Below are positions 34,564-46,510 of a stretch of DNA of 64,000 nt, in pieces. The notes below the pieces were generated by a model that worked only from the letters and a program-made list of their open reading frames with translations, was not told where the DNA came from and did no database searches. Positions within the stretch are counted from its first letter, which is position 1, and the number at the start of each line of letters is the position of its first letter. The DNA lies in the NCBI RefSeq assembly GCF_009727055.1, contig NC_052357.1, positions 4,123,200 to 4,187,199 of the forward strand, in the 5' to 3' direction. The stretch comes from Benincasa hispida. Its lineage: Eukaryota; Streptophyta; Magnoliopsida; Cucurbitales; Cucurbitaceae. Both the position numbers and the translations under genes were made by a program.

Positions 34564-35990
34564 TGTTGGGGATGGTGCCCTAAAGTCTCATGTCCTGTAG
34601 TTTGTAAACATATTTTGTACGAATGCTGGTGATGTATAATATATGATATTTACTTCACTTCTTGACTTTGCACATTTGATGTTTTATTTGCTTTACCACA
34701 AACCAATAAACTAAAAATCTCTGGTTGTCATTATGTAACTTAAGCATATATGTGGTGATATATAAGTGGGTCATGTCTTAAGTATATGGATATAGGAGGG
34801 AAATCTTATCCTGGTAACGTTATGGATGCGGCCCGCTTTGTGGAATGGTTACAAGTGTTTTGACTTGCCACAGATGGTCTAATCCTGATCATTCATGTGG
34901 GGACATGTGAGTGGGGGCATCCTATACAAAGAGTTTGTATAAGACTTGACCAGGAAGTGTTAACGTTTCATTATATAACACCATTCATGACAGAGATTTC
35001 ACTTCACTAGGATGACCATAGGCAACATGACCTTAATCCTGAGTGAGTTGGGAACTCTTGCCATTAAGGACGGTCCTTTGATTTACATGGGTATGAATGG
35101 CCAGGTCGCCGACTCAAACCTATCACTTTGGGGATTCGTCTAATTTAAGAGTTGGGAACTCAGCTACACAAGATGGAATTCACTCTTTTCCCAAAGCAGG
35201 GGTAAGTAGATAGATTGCTCCCTTAAGGGCTGATCCCGGGGCTTAAACGATGTGGCGCCACACACCTTCTCATGGCCCGAGAGGTGTTCACACATAGTAG
35301 GACTATGTTGTATTGTTCATTAGAGAGATCAGTGGTACTTAAGGAGAAAGATGTAACTATAGGGGCAAAATGGTAAATTGGTCCAGCTGTACTTATGAGC
35401 ATCTATGAAGGGTTATCGTACTGATTATTGGTTATATTCGATGGACATAGAATTATATCTGTGGTAAGGAGAGTTCAGCTATCGGTCTTTAGTAGAATGC
35501 CTGACAATTAACGGATGGTGGATCTCATGGCTAAAGAGTTTAGTTAGCTATTCACGTACTGTTGGAGCTTCGAGCCATAGGTCCATAAGGTCCCTTTGGT
35601 AGCTTGAATTCAAGTTGGGAATCAGTTTTTGGGTTAGTTTGAAATGTTAAAATTGACAAGAGGGATTTCGATTATATATGATATAATTGAATTGATTGAT
35701 TATATATGATATGATTGACTTTATGTATGAGATACATTAATTTAGAGAAAATGGGATATATATATGATTTATATCTAGTGGAGGAGAAAACACTATGGTT
35801 GATATGTGATATCAAATTATAGGTTATGAATATAATATGATTATATTTATTTTTTATTAATTTGGAAATTATGGGATAATTGGCCACCGTTTTCTCCGTA
35901 ATCGTGAGTTAGTGGGGAGTTCTGTTCAGTTTTCGTAACTGAAGAACAAAATGAATTTTTTTTTCATTTTGCAAAGATATTGAAAGGACA
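34564..35990 (+). repeat. Copia LTR, subfamily A, 3' part missing
   Basis: It starts TGTTGGGGATGGTGCCCTAA, nearly identical to 59,980 onward. It runs through the shared blocks GGATTCGTCT, GAACTCAGCTACACAAGATG and GATTATATATGATATGATTG, then stops at about 35,990 in TTGAAAGGACACGGTTAAT. The CGATCG array and the LTR end are missing. A gag start codon follows at 36,018 with no primer-binding site. Confidence 0.85.
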
Positions 35991-36017
35991 CGGTTAATTT
36001 GTTTGAATTTTATCAGC

Positions 36018-39000
36018 ATGTCTAATTCTTCTGTAATACTCGCTTCCGATATTATTAACAGTAAAATCAAATCAACAAATTAATTACTAGCAGTTGATTA
36101 CACCAACAGATTTTTAACAAAGGATTGTCCTCTATCTCTCAATTCATCTGAAATTATGAATTATGTAGATGAGAATGTTGAATTTGAACAACAAGATAAA
36201 TGTGATTTACTTGTTATCGAAGCATGTTTAGTGGAAAACGATAAAATCTGGATAATTGATTCAGGTGCCGCTAATCATGTATGTACTATCTCACAGGAAA
36301 CAAGTTCCTGGAGACAGTAGGCAGAAGGTGAAACAATTTTTAAGGTAGGGATCAGGGAGATTGTTTCAGCCAAAGCAGTGGGAGATATGAAGTTATTTAT
36401 AGGAGATAAGTACATTTATTTGAAAAATGTATATTATATTCCTTATGTGAAAAGGAATCTAATATATCTTATCTCCTATTTTCTAGAACAAAATTATAAT
36501 GTTTATTTCGAAAATGGTGAAGTGATCATCAAAATGGGAAATAAACAGATTTGCTCTGCAAAATTAGAAAATAACTTGTACATGTTAAAACCAACTGAGG
36601 TTAAAGCTGTTTTGAACATAGAGATGTTTAAAACTACTGGGACTCATAAGAAAAGGAAGATTTCTCCAGATGCCTATCTTTGGCACTTGAGACTGGGTCA
36701 CATAAATCTCAACAACATTGAGAGATTGGTTAAGAACGGTCTTTTAAACAAGTTTGAAGACAGCTCATTATCACCATGTGAGTCTGGTCTTGAGGGTAAA
36801 ATGAAAAAAAAAATCTTTTTCTGGAAAAGGTTTTAGAACCAAAGAACCCCTAGAGCTGATTCACTCAGACCTTCGTGGGACTCTAAATGTTAGAGCAAGA
36901 GTAGGGTATGAATATTTCATCAGTTTTATAGATGATTATTTAAGGTATGGGCATGTTGACCTAATGTACCAAAAGCCTGAAACTTTTGAAAAGTTCAAAG
37001 AGTATAAGGCTGAGGTTGAGAACCAATTAAGTAAAAAGATTAAAACACTTCAATCGGATCGAGGTGGTGAGTATATGGACATAGAATTCTAGAACTATTT
37101 GATAGAACATGGAATTCAGTCTCAACTCACAGCCCCTGGTACATCTCAGCAGAACGATGTAGTAGAAAGGAGAAACAGAACCTTGTTGGACATGGTTCGT
37201 TCCATGATGGGTTACGCTCAGTTATCAAATTCTTTTTGGGGACACGCAGTTGGGATTGCGATGTATATTTGGAACATATTTCCCTTGAAAAGCATTTCTA
37301 AAATGCCTTACGAGTTCTGGATGGGACGTAAAGAAAATTTATGTCACTTCAGGATTTGGGGTTCTTTAGCACATGTATTGGTGTAAAATCCTAAAAAGCT
37401 GGAACACCGTTCAAAAGAATGCCTATTTGTAGGCTACCCAAAGGAAACTAAAGGTGGTCTCTTTTATGATCCTTAAGAAGATAAAGTGTTTGTATCGATA
37501 AATGAAACCTTCTTGGAGGAAGATTATATAAAGAACCATCAACCTCGCAGTAAGCTAGTAATAGAAGAAAAGTCTATAGAAACAACAAACGTATCAACAA
37601 GAGTTGTTGATCAAGCAGGTCCTTCAACAAGAGTTATTGATAGAGTTGGCCCGTCAACAAGAGTTGTTGATGAAACTGATACTTCACATCCTTCTCAAGA
37701 GTTGAAAATGCCTCGTCGTAGTGGAAGGGTTATGCAATAGCCTGATTGGTACATGAGTTTAACTGAAACTCAAGTCATCATACTAGATGATGGTTTAGAG
37801 GATCCATTGTCTTTTAATCAAGCAATGAACGATGTGAACAAAGACCAATGTATTAAAGTCATGGACCTTGAAATTGAATCTATGTATTTCAATTATGTCT
37901 GGGATCTTGTAGATTAATCAGAAGGGGAAAACTCATCGGTTGTAAATGGATCTATAAGAGAAAACGAGACCAAGCTGGTAAGGTACAGACCTACAAAGCT
38001 AGACTTGTGGCAAAAGGGTTTACCCAAAGAAAGACGTTAGATTTTAAAGAAACCTTCTCTCCAGTTTCCATGATAAAGTGTATTAGAATACTCTTGTCCA
38101 TAGCCACATTTTATGATTATGAAATATGGCAAACAGATGTCAAGATAGCTTTTCTGAATGGCTATCTTGAAGAGAATATCTATATGTCTCAACTAGAAGG
38201 GTTCATATAGCAAGGTCAAGAGCAAAAGTTTTGCAAGCTTAATCGATCCATTTATAGATTAAACCAAGCTTCTAGATCCTAGAATATGAGATTTGATGCT
38301 GCGATCAAATCTTATGGCTTTGAAAAAAAAATGTTGACAAACCCCGTGTATACAAGAAGACCGTCAACAAAACTGTTGCTTTTCTGGTGTTGTTTGTTGA
38401 TGATATTCTACTCATTAGGAATGAGATAGAATATCTAGCTGATGTTAAGAGATGGCTGGTTTCATAATTCCAAATGAAAGGTTTGGGAGAAGCACAGTAT
38501 GTTCTTGGAATCCAAATAGTTTGGAATCGCAAGAACAAAGCATTGACATTATCTCAAGTATCTTATATAGACAAGATGTTGTCTAGGTATAAAATGCAAA
38601 ATTCCAAGAAAGGATATTTACCTTTCAGACATGGAATTCACTTGTCTAAGGAACACAGTCCTAAGACACCTCAAGAAGTTGAGGAGATGAATCGAATTCC
38701 ATATGCATATGCAGTTGAGAGTTTAATGTATGCAATGTTGTGTACTCGTCCCGATATATGCTATGCTGTAGGAATTATCAGCAGATTTCAGTTCAATTCT
38801 GGTCATGACCATTGGATTGCTGTTAAAAACATTCTCCGATATTGATTCGAGGAAATCAACTTCGGGGCCAGTATTCACTCTGAACGAAGGAGCAGTTGTG
38901 TGGAGGAGCATCAAGCAGAGTTGTATTGCGAACTCCACAATGGAAGTTGAGTATGTTGTTGCAAGTGAATCAGCAAAAGAAACATAGCTGATCCATTTAC

Positions 39001-39060
39001 GAAGGCCCTCTCGGCTAAAGTGTTTGAGGGTCACCTAGTAGGACTTGGTCTACGAGTTTT
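36018..39060 (+). pseudogene. Copia gag-pol remnant with internal deletions
   Basis: It begins MSNSSVILASDIINS (gag start) but jumps within 150 bp to the protease (NDKIWIIDSGAANHVC). The integrase zinc region (YLWHLRLGHINLNNIERLVK) and core (TLQSDRGGEYMD, SQQNDVVERRNRTLLDMVRS) follow, then the reverse transcriptase (KARLVAKGFTQRKTLDFKET, AFLNGYLEENIYMS, FVDDILLIRNE) and RNase H (KSTSGPVFTLNEGAVVWRS). Most of gag, including the capsid and zinc knuckle, is deleted. RNase H lacks two internal blocks near 38,843 and 38,985. Several stops and frameshifts (for example 37,384 and 37,738) interrupt it. A purine tract GGCAAGTGGGAGAA lies at 39,071-39,084. Confidence 0.9.
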
Positions 39061-39199
39061 GTATCACTAAGGCAAGTGGGAGAATTGATGGGTATTGTGA
39101 TGCCCTAGTTTATTATATTTGTTTATTTTATTTTCTCCATGTAAACTCAACATTGTATATATTGATCCACTGGAGTTTTAGTCCAAATGGGAGTATTTT

Positions 39200-40806
39200 T
39201 GGGTTTTATGTCCTAAAAACTCGCAATTTGTAAAATAATAAACATTTTCTATTATCAATATACTTGTTATTGATCTCATAAATTGTAAATCCAATAAAAT
39301 AAGACCCATGACTATTATATGAGTACTTGAACTTTATGCGGAGATATAAGAGTGGATCAGGTTCGAGTAAATAGTCAAAATGATATATGGTACATGAATA
39401 AGATTGGGTACCTTATTCTGTAACACCATTGGATGTGGCCTACTCTGTAGTTGTTACAAAGAGTTGTAAAGTGCTACATACGATGTGATCCTAATTTGTA
39501 CATGTTATGACATGAGAAGTGGGGGCGTCCTATGCAATGAGTTTGCATAAGATCAGGACCAAGAAATAAGTCACTCTTACTTTATAACGATCTAGCTATG
39601 AACTCCTGTTTGTTTGGGATTATCCTTGATCTGCAAACGGTGAGAGTAGTCCACCAGCACTGCTCAATAAGCTTACCATTTTGGGATAAGACCGGAAGAA
39701 TAGCTGGGGACATAACCTTGCAAGATGAAGTTCATGCCTACCCGATTTAGGTCTTGAACAAAGGGCCCCACCCTCTCACTAGGCTGAGAGAGTTTGGTTC
39801 AGTGATTGGATCAAAAACTAATTGTTCATTAGAGAATCAGTAGCGGGGGTAAAACAGATATTTGACCCAGCCGTTATTACGAACAACCTGTGAAGGGTTG
39901 ACTTGCTGATTATGGTTAAATCATGTGGACATAATATATCTATAGTGAGGGGAGTGCAACTATGGGCTTTAGTGGAATGACCCATTAGTTAACGAATGAG
40001 GATTAATTTGGTCTAATGAGTTTGGCCAATTAATCTCGAATCGTTAGAGCCCATGATTTGTAGGTCCGCGAGGTCCCCCTACTAGCTCGTAATGGACTAG
40101 CTCTAGAATAGCGTGATAAGTTATTTTGAAACGTTCAAATTAGAATTAAGGGAATTAGTAATTATATGAGATATAGCTACATGTTTAATTTTAGAAGTAA
40201 ACAGAATAGGAGAATTTATATATTTAAGTTTTATTTAATAATTAATTTATGAAATTAATTAAATTTTCATTTTTAAAAACAAAATAGATTTTATAAAATC
40301 AAAACTTGATTTTTAGATAAAATTGGAAAATTGGAAAACAAAACACATAAAATGGAAAATGAAGTTTTTCCATTATCCATCACCAAGTAACTCACTCAAA
40401 TGGCATTATATTTACCTTGTCTTCTCTAAGCATGAGATGCAACTCATGCAACTCTTCTCTTTGCATGTTGATCTGCAATATAATGAAGAGATTGGAGTGA
40501 AAATCAGGCATGCAATCAATAGAGATTTTGAGAGAAAATTGGATTTGAAGAAAGAGTTCTTCAGCTAGTTTTCTACAGTGAGCATTTCTCCTTCTACTGT
40601 TGATTCAAGCTTGTTTTGAGTCCCACAACTCAATCTAGAGCACCAAGAGAATAGTGGAGAAGATCTTGAGGTGTTCTGCAACAAGATTTGGAGAAGATAG
40701 CAGCTGAAGATGTAGCTTTGAAGAAGTTCTAAGGGAGGTATGTCTTGAAACTCATTTTTTCTACAAAAGCATGCTTTATATTTTTCCAAAATTAGTGAAT
40801 TTGAAT
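39200..40806 (+). repeat. Copia LTR, subfamily B
   Basis: It starts near TGGGTTTTATGTCCTAAAAA, after a second purine tract (CCAAATGGGAGTATT), and matches 1-1,808 from about 39,280 on. It ends at 40,806 where a reverse subfamily-A fragment begins. It serves as 3' LTR for the pol at 36.0-39.1 kb although the LTR on the other side is subfamily A. Confidence 0.8.
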
Positions 40807-41262
40807 CCCAACTCACTCAGGATTGAGGTCATGTTACCTATGGTCATTCTAGTGAAGTGAAGTCTCAGTCATGAACGGAGTTATATGACAAGACATTAAC
40901 ACTTCGAGGTCTAGTCTTTTACAAACTCTTTGTATAGGACGCCACCGCTCACATGTCCACTACACGAATGATCAGGATCAAACCATCTATGACAAGTCAC
41001 AACATTTATAACAATTCCACAAAGTGGGCCGTGTCTGTAATGTTACCAGGATATAATCCATTTGTATGTCACTACATACATGCTTAAGTTACATAAAGAT
41101 AACCAGGGATATTAAGTTTATTGGTTTGTGGTAAAATAAAAAAAATCTAAATATGCGAAGTCAAGTAGTGAAGTAAATATCATTTATATTATACATCACA
41201 AGTGTTCGTACAAAGTTGTTTACAAACTATGGGACACGAGACTTTAGGGCACAACCCCAACA
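40807..41262 (-). repeat. Copia subfamily-A LTR fragment, reverse
   Basis: Reverse complement of the first part of subfamily A, ending ACAACCCCAACA at 41,262. The rest of the LTR is absent. Confidence 0.8.
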
Positions 41263-41293
41263 TATAGTATTCTCGAATAAGAGTTCCTTCAAT

Positions 41294-41305
41294 TGGTATC
41301 AGAGC
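41294..41305 (+). other. Copia primer-binding site (initiator tRNA-Met)
   Basis: TGGTATCAGAGC is the canonical plant Copia primer site, complementary to the 3' end of the initiator tRNA-Met. It lies 2 nt after the LTR end TTCCTTCA. Confidence 0.9.
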
Positions 41306-41586
41306 TAAATTTCTAATATTCCAAATTCATTGATGCAAAGAATTGCATTTACATTCTCGGTTGGTAAAAGCATTTCCACTCTTTGTTTTAAGCGTTAATT
41401 CGTTTGTGGAGTGTGGATTAATGGATTTCTGGGATGAAACCTCAGTTTGTTAAATTCTTTTACATTTTAAGTTAATTGTAAAGGCCCCTGCGTTTTTGGG
41501 CATTATTAACTACTATCGAGTCTGTATTCAAAGTTAGTTTGAGTTTTTGAGTCGTTCGTGAAGAAGCTTCGAAGCAAAGGTTTCTG

Positions 41587-41711
41587 TTCTTCGAGGAAGA
41601 AGACGACCAAGCGTTGGTCGAGTCATGTAGACGATAGGGTAGACGATCNTTCTTCGAGGAAGAAGACGACCAAGCGTTGGTCGAGTCATGTAGACGATAG
41701 GGTAGACGATC
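41587..41711. other. Identical 62-bp duplication flanking a single N (probable assembly join)
   Basis: 41,587-41,648 and 41,650-41,711 are identical (TTCTTCGAGGAAGAAGACGA through GGTAGACGATC) and separated by the only ambiguous base I found in the window, N at 41,649. ORFs crossing it duplicate the same residues and should not be trusted. Confidence 0.9.
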
Positions 41712-41758
41712 GTGAAGGATCTCATATCGAGAGTTCCATGAGCGGGCTTAGATCGCTC

Positions 41759-43772
41759 TGATTTCACAGTAGCCGAAACATAAACGATATACATTCCATA
41801 CGTACAGTTATGCATATTAAACTTATTATCGAAATGCTCAGAATACAATAAAACATAAGGAAAGGATTCATACCAGATGAAGACACTATTCGAATGACTG
41901 AACCCAAAGCAGCGGAAAACCTCCTACCGATCTACCAGCACCCAACGAGTCTGTCAACTGCAACAACATGATCCGAACGTACACGAACAATGCCGCGGGG
42001 ATGACACCACCACAAGAGAAACCCGAGTATCCTCGGCGTCAAAAACCCAAAGAGTGGGCTCTAATGAGTTTGGTAGAGGACATAGAAGAAGACGTTGTGT
42101 AGACGATAAACAAGTGGGAGATGAACTCTGCTATCGTATAGCGAAAATGCTTATCGTATAGTAGAGCTACACGATCGTTTAGGAAAAACTGAACGATCGT
42201 TTAGAAAATATGTAAACGAGCGTTTAGAGAACGCGTGAAGTAGACGATCGTTTAGGCGAACGAGCTTCTATCGTATAGGATCTCGCAATCGCTCTTTCAT
42301 GGATTCATTTTGGGCGCGGGCGATACGAATGCACGACGAAATTTCATCAAATGAAAACGATTTTCAAAGCTTTAACCCGCCGGTTACCATAACCTTTGCA
42401 GCCCCATCTTCCCACGTCCGAACGTGGATTAATCGATTAATTATCAAATAATTAATCAATTTATTTAATTAATAAATATAATCATATTATATTTATATCC
42501 TAAAGTTTGATATCATATATCTACTATAATATTTTTTCCTCTACTTTATATAAATCATACTTATATCTAATTTCCTCCAAAATAATATATCTCATACAAT
42601 TATATGATATATAATTAACCAATCCAATTATATCATATATAATTGAACTTCCTCTAGTCAATTTGAACATTTCAAATTAACCCAACAGTAGTTCTCGACT
42701 TTATCCAAGCTACCCAAGTGACCTAATGGACCTGTGGCTCAAAGCTCCAACGGTATGTGAATAACTGACTAAACTCTTTAGCCACGAGATTCACCATTCG
42801 TTAACTGTCAGTGATTCCACTAAAGACCAACAGCCGAACTCTTCTTATCACAGATATATTTCTATGTCCATCGAATATAACCAATCATGATACGATAACC
42901 CTTCACAGATGCTCGTAAGTACAGCTGGGTGAATTTACCGTTTTGCCCCTGTAGTTACATCTCACTCCTTAAGTACCACTGATTCCTCTAATGAACAATA
43001 CAACATAGTCCAACTATGTGTGAACACCTCTCGAGCCAAGAGAAGGTGTGTGGTACCACATCGTTCAAGCCCTGGAATCCGCCCTTAAGGGAGCCATTTA
43101 TCTACTTACCTCTGCCTCGGGGAAGGAGTGAATTCCATCTTGTGTAGCTGAGTTCCCAGCTCCCAAATCAGACGAATCCCTAAAATGGTAGGTCTGAATC
43201 GACGACCTAGCTACTCACACCTATACAAATCAAAGGACCGCCGTCAAGGGCAGGAGTTCCCCAACTCACTCAAGATTGAGGTCATTTTATCTATGGTCAT
43301 CCTAGTGAAGTGAAGTCTCTGTCATGAACGGTGTTATATAACGTGACATTAACACTTTGTGGTCAGGTCTTATACCAAATCTTTATATAGGATGCCCCAA
43401 CTCGCATGTCCCCAACACAAATGATCAGGATCAGACCATCTGTGGCAAGTCACAACACTTGTGACCATTCCACAAAGTGGGCCGTGTCCGTAGCATTACC
43501 AGGATAAGGTTTCCCTCCTATATCCATATACTACAGACCATTTTGGTTATCACTCAAGACATGATCCACTTGTATGTCACCACATACATACTTGAGTCAT
43601 ATACAGATAACTAGGGATTTTATGTTTATTGGTTTGTGGTAAAGAAAATAAAACAAATAACCGAGTAAAACAACAAGATGTGAAGTAAATATCATATATT
43701 AACAATCACTGATGTTCGTATATACTGTTTACAAACTATAAGACACGATACTTTAGGGCATCAACCCCAACA
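41759..43772 (-). repeat. Nearly full Copia LTR, subfamily A, reverse, in the Copia leader
   Basis: The minus strand starts TGTTGGGGTTGATGCCC at 43,772 and ends CTACTGTGAAATCA at 41,759, about 2 kb without pol, so it is a solo LTR by structure. Flanking 5-mers (CGCTC and GATTG) do not match, so the insertion borders are not proven by a target duplication. Confidence 0.8.
42090..42290 (-). repeat. TAAACGATCG-type motif array (reverse LTR in leader)
   Basis: Repeated ACGATCGTTTAG and variants (GAACGATCGTTTAGA, AACGAGCGTTTAGAG, GACGATCGTTTAGG), and CTATCGTATAG three times, within 200 bp. Confidence 0.8.
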
Positions 43773-45651
43773 GATTGTTGAGTATCGGATACTCGGGAGC
43801 TGTTTTAAGCACGCGCACTAGATGATCGTATAGCTCAGCAAGCCTCATCGCTTAGTTACTGACTATACGATCGCGGAGTATATTGCATAGTAAATCGTTT
43901 ACCTTTCGCGTGTTAAGTGATCATCTAGATCATCGGGCTTTGCAACTTCGTTGTCGTCTAAGCGAACGTTTAGCATCCGCATGCTATCGTCTAGTATGCT
44001 AAGCGATCGTTTACCTGGAAGTGTTTACTAAACGATGGGAGCTTCGCCCAGCGGTTCAAGACCCGATTTGCCTGTGAAACGGTTTGCTCGGTCGAAAAAT
44101 GTAATAGATAGAATATTTCATTCCGGTTTTTGAGGTGGTTCATCCTGGTCCATTAATCTGTGTTTTAATACATGAGATATATGTTTTATTTATATGTCAT
44201 ATGGTATGCACATATGGAAAAATCCCACCTTAGATTATGCATTGATCATGCATCATCTCTTTATTATAAATGTTATAATTTAGAGAAGCATGATTTAAAT
44301 TATGTAAGAGCATGCTCATGCATCATATTATATAAGATTTATATTTATGCATGCATAAAGCATTGACATGCATCATCTTTATATTATAAATGTTATAGTA
44401 TAAGGGTGTATGGAAAGCATGTGTGCTTGGTTGTTGCTTGTATATAAAAGTTATGTATAGTAATGACTGGACATTGCATGAAGCATGACACATAGGTTAA
44501 ATTTATAAGTGTTATAAATACCTAGTTGTATAGCAATGTATATTTTTGGTTGTTTCTTTTATAATGGTTATAAAAAGAAATTAGAACTAAAATCAATAAG
44601 AAAGACCTGCATGCTCACTTAGGTTTATTTCATGGTTTAAAATGTATAAAACTTGGATGAGATAGACTTAAGATCACAGTTCTAATATGATTAGCAACCT
44701 TAGGCTTTAATCTTTTAATTAGTTTAATAGGATTAAATTTACTAACAAAAGGTTAAAGTGTAGCAAATCTATCTATAAGGGACCTTTTGTTTAAGGCAGG
44801 TTCTGTCTAGGCTGGGGTATTTAAGGTGTCAGAAACATAACACCCCTACTTGGGAACCTATCTGGAAAGGTGAATTAGATAGATTTGATGCATGATGTAA
44901 GTTAAAGACAATCCATTAAAGAGTTTAATGTGACTACTTGAACTTGTTTTATTTCAAAGACAAAAGTTGTTTTTGAGCGGACTTAATAAATGACTTAGAC
45001 TAAAATCAATAGCTAGATTATCTAGGTTAATGAACCCCTAGGTAGAACATTCAGTGAGAGGTACTTGGGGCATTTGATGCTTCATTTAAACCTTTCGCAT
45101 TTCTCCCTTATAGTCCACACTATGAGATCTACCCTCGGCCTCGTGGCATCCTGGGAGTGTCCCCCTAAAAGATGGTGTTTGGGTGGTCAATATCAAGGTG
45201 GATGGAGAGAATGTTCATAGTAAGTGGGAGCAGAAAGTGTGACAGCATATCCCACGGTCTCTCTCATTAGGTTGAATAAAGTTAATGTGCATCGCCTCGA
45301 GGCACCATGGGAGTGTCCCTCTATAGGATGACAGTTTTATGCGTTTCTTTATTTGATCTCCTGTAAGAGGATAAGGTTACTTAGTCTCTTGTCCTAATCT
45401 GATTCTTCCCTACAGTGGGCTCATTAGGGCGGGACTCTAGCGCCGAAAAATGAGGGGTCACACTTACACAGAATTGTTAAGGGTTAACAGTTCTGAACCA
45501 AATAAATGGTGGCTGTTGGGTTCAATTCCAAGAGTTGGTTCTTCCTAAATGGTTAGGGTACTTGGATACTTTTTTGCTAAAACTAATTGGTTAAAATGTG
45601 GTTTAGCAACGTCTTATAAAAGTTTGTTCGTTTTTCAGTAACGGTTTTAAA
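43773..45651 (+). other. Copia leader (5' untranslated region)
   Basis: Non-coding DNA between the reverse LTR and gag. The first 280 bp carry a CGATCG-type motif array. 44,160-44,560 repeats phrases like GCATGCATAAAGCATTGACA and ATATTATAAATGTTATA. 45,100-45,350 has two related phrases, CCTCGTGGCATCCTGGGAG and CGAGGCACCATGGGAGTGTC. The end TCGTTTTTCAG at 45,628-45,638 looks like a splice acceptor just before gag. Confidence 0.6.
43790..44050 (+). repeat. CGATCG-type motif array in the Copia leader
   Basis: Variants include TATACGATCGCGGAG, GTAAATCGTTTAC, AAGCGATCGTTTACC, GCTATCGTCTAG and ACTAAACGATGGG. Related in word and spacing to the LTR arrays but outside any recognised LTR. Confidence 0.65.
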
Positions 45652-46510
45652 ATGGCTACAGCTATTCGAGTTGGAAACATATGATCACGATGATATTCAT
45701 CATCGAGGATCTGATGTTTGTCCTTCCAGAGGTCTGTCCTTCTTATCCAGCTCCAAACGCCGCTCGAAATGTTCGGGAGGCGTACGAGCGATGGACACGG
45801 GCAAACGAGAAAGCCGAAGCCTATATCTTGGATAGTCTAAGTGAGTGTTGGCCAAGAAGCATGAGCCGATGGTCTCAACACATGAGATCATAAAGTCCCT
45901 GCGGGGGATGTTCGGACAACCATCTGGACAACTCAAGCACGAGGCTCTGAAATACATCTTCAACTCCAAAATGGAGGAAGGAACTTCTGTTCATGAATAT
46001 GTGCTTAACATGATGGTCCACTTCAATGTGGCAGAGATGAATGGGTATAGAATCGATGAAGGCAGTCAGGTTAGCATCATCCTTCGTTCATTGTCGGAGA
46101 GCTTCCTTTAATTTGTTAGCAATGTGATTCTTAAAAAAGTCGAATATACCCTTACAACTTTCCTCAACGAGTTGCAGACATAATAATCTTTACTGAAAAG
46201 TAAGAAAAGGAAAAGGGGTGAGGCAAATGTTGCCTCATATTCTAGAACGTTCCATTGACGTTCGACCTCAGGGACGAAGTCTTCACCTTCTACTTCTAAC
46301 TCTGGTAAGGGGAAGAAGAAGAAGAAGAGTGGTAAGGGGAAAGGGAAAGCGCCTGCTAACCCACCACCTGTCACCCCAAGGAGGTGTCCGCCACCGGTTG
46401 GAAAAGGAAAATGTTTCCATTGCAACTAGGACGGACACTGGAAGAGGAATTGTCCTTGCTATCAGAAGGAAAGGAAGGCCGCCAAGGCTAAGAACAAGGC
46501 AGACAAAGGT
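45652..46510 (+). pseudogene. Copia gag with zinc knuckle
   Basis: The ATG at 45,652 gives MATAIRVGN before a stop. Other frames give the capsid-like UBN2 part (VREAYERWTRANEKAEAYIL, SLRGMFGQPSGQLKHEALKY, EEGTSVHEYVLNMMVHFN). A Lys/Gly/Ser-rich linker follows, then a CCHC zinc knuckle (CFHCN, stop, DGHWKRNC at 46,409-46,455). The TAG inside the knuckle stands where CAG is usual. Gag forms the particle and binds RNA. At least three frame breaks. Confidence 0.85.

Noticed and set aside
1..40806. LTRs at 1-1,808 and 39,200-40,806 as the two ends of one element
   Set aside because: The space between holds a host gene and a complete Tat element with its own target duplication; the two LTRs are independent members of one subfamily.
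41294..41305. Possible tRNA gene fragment
   Set aside because: TGGTATCAGAGC is a Copia primer-binding site next to an LTR end. No cloverleaf can be drawn around it. I found no convincing tRNA or rRNA gene in the window.
44172..44366. 64-codon ORF in the Copia leader
   Set aside because: Short, AT-rich, no recognisable pattern, and located in sequence with internal repeats.
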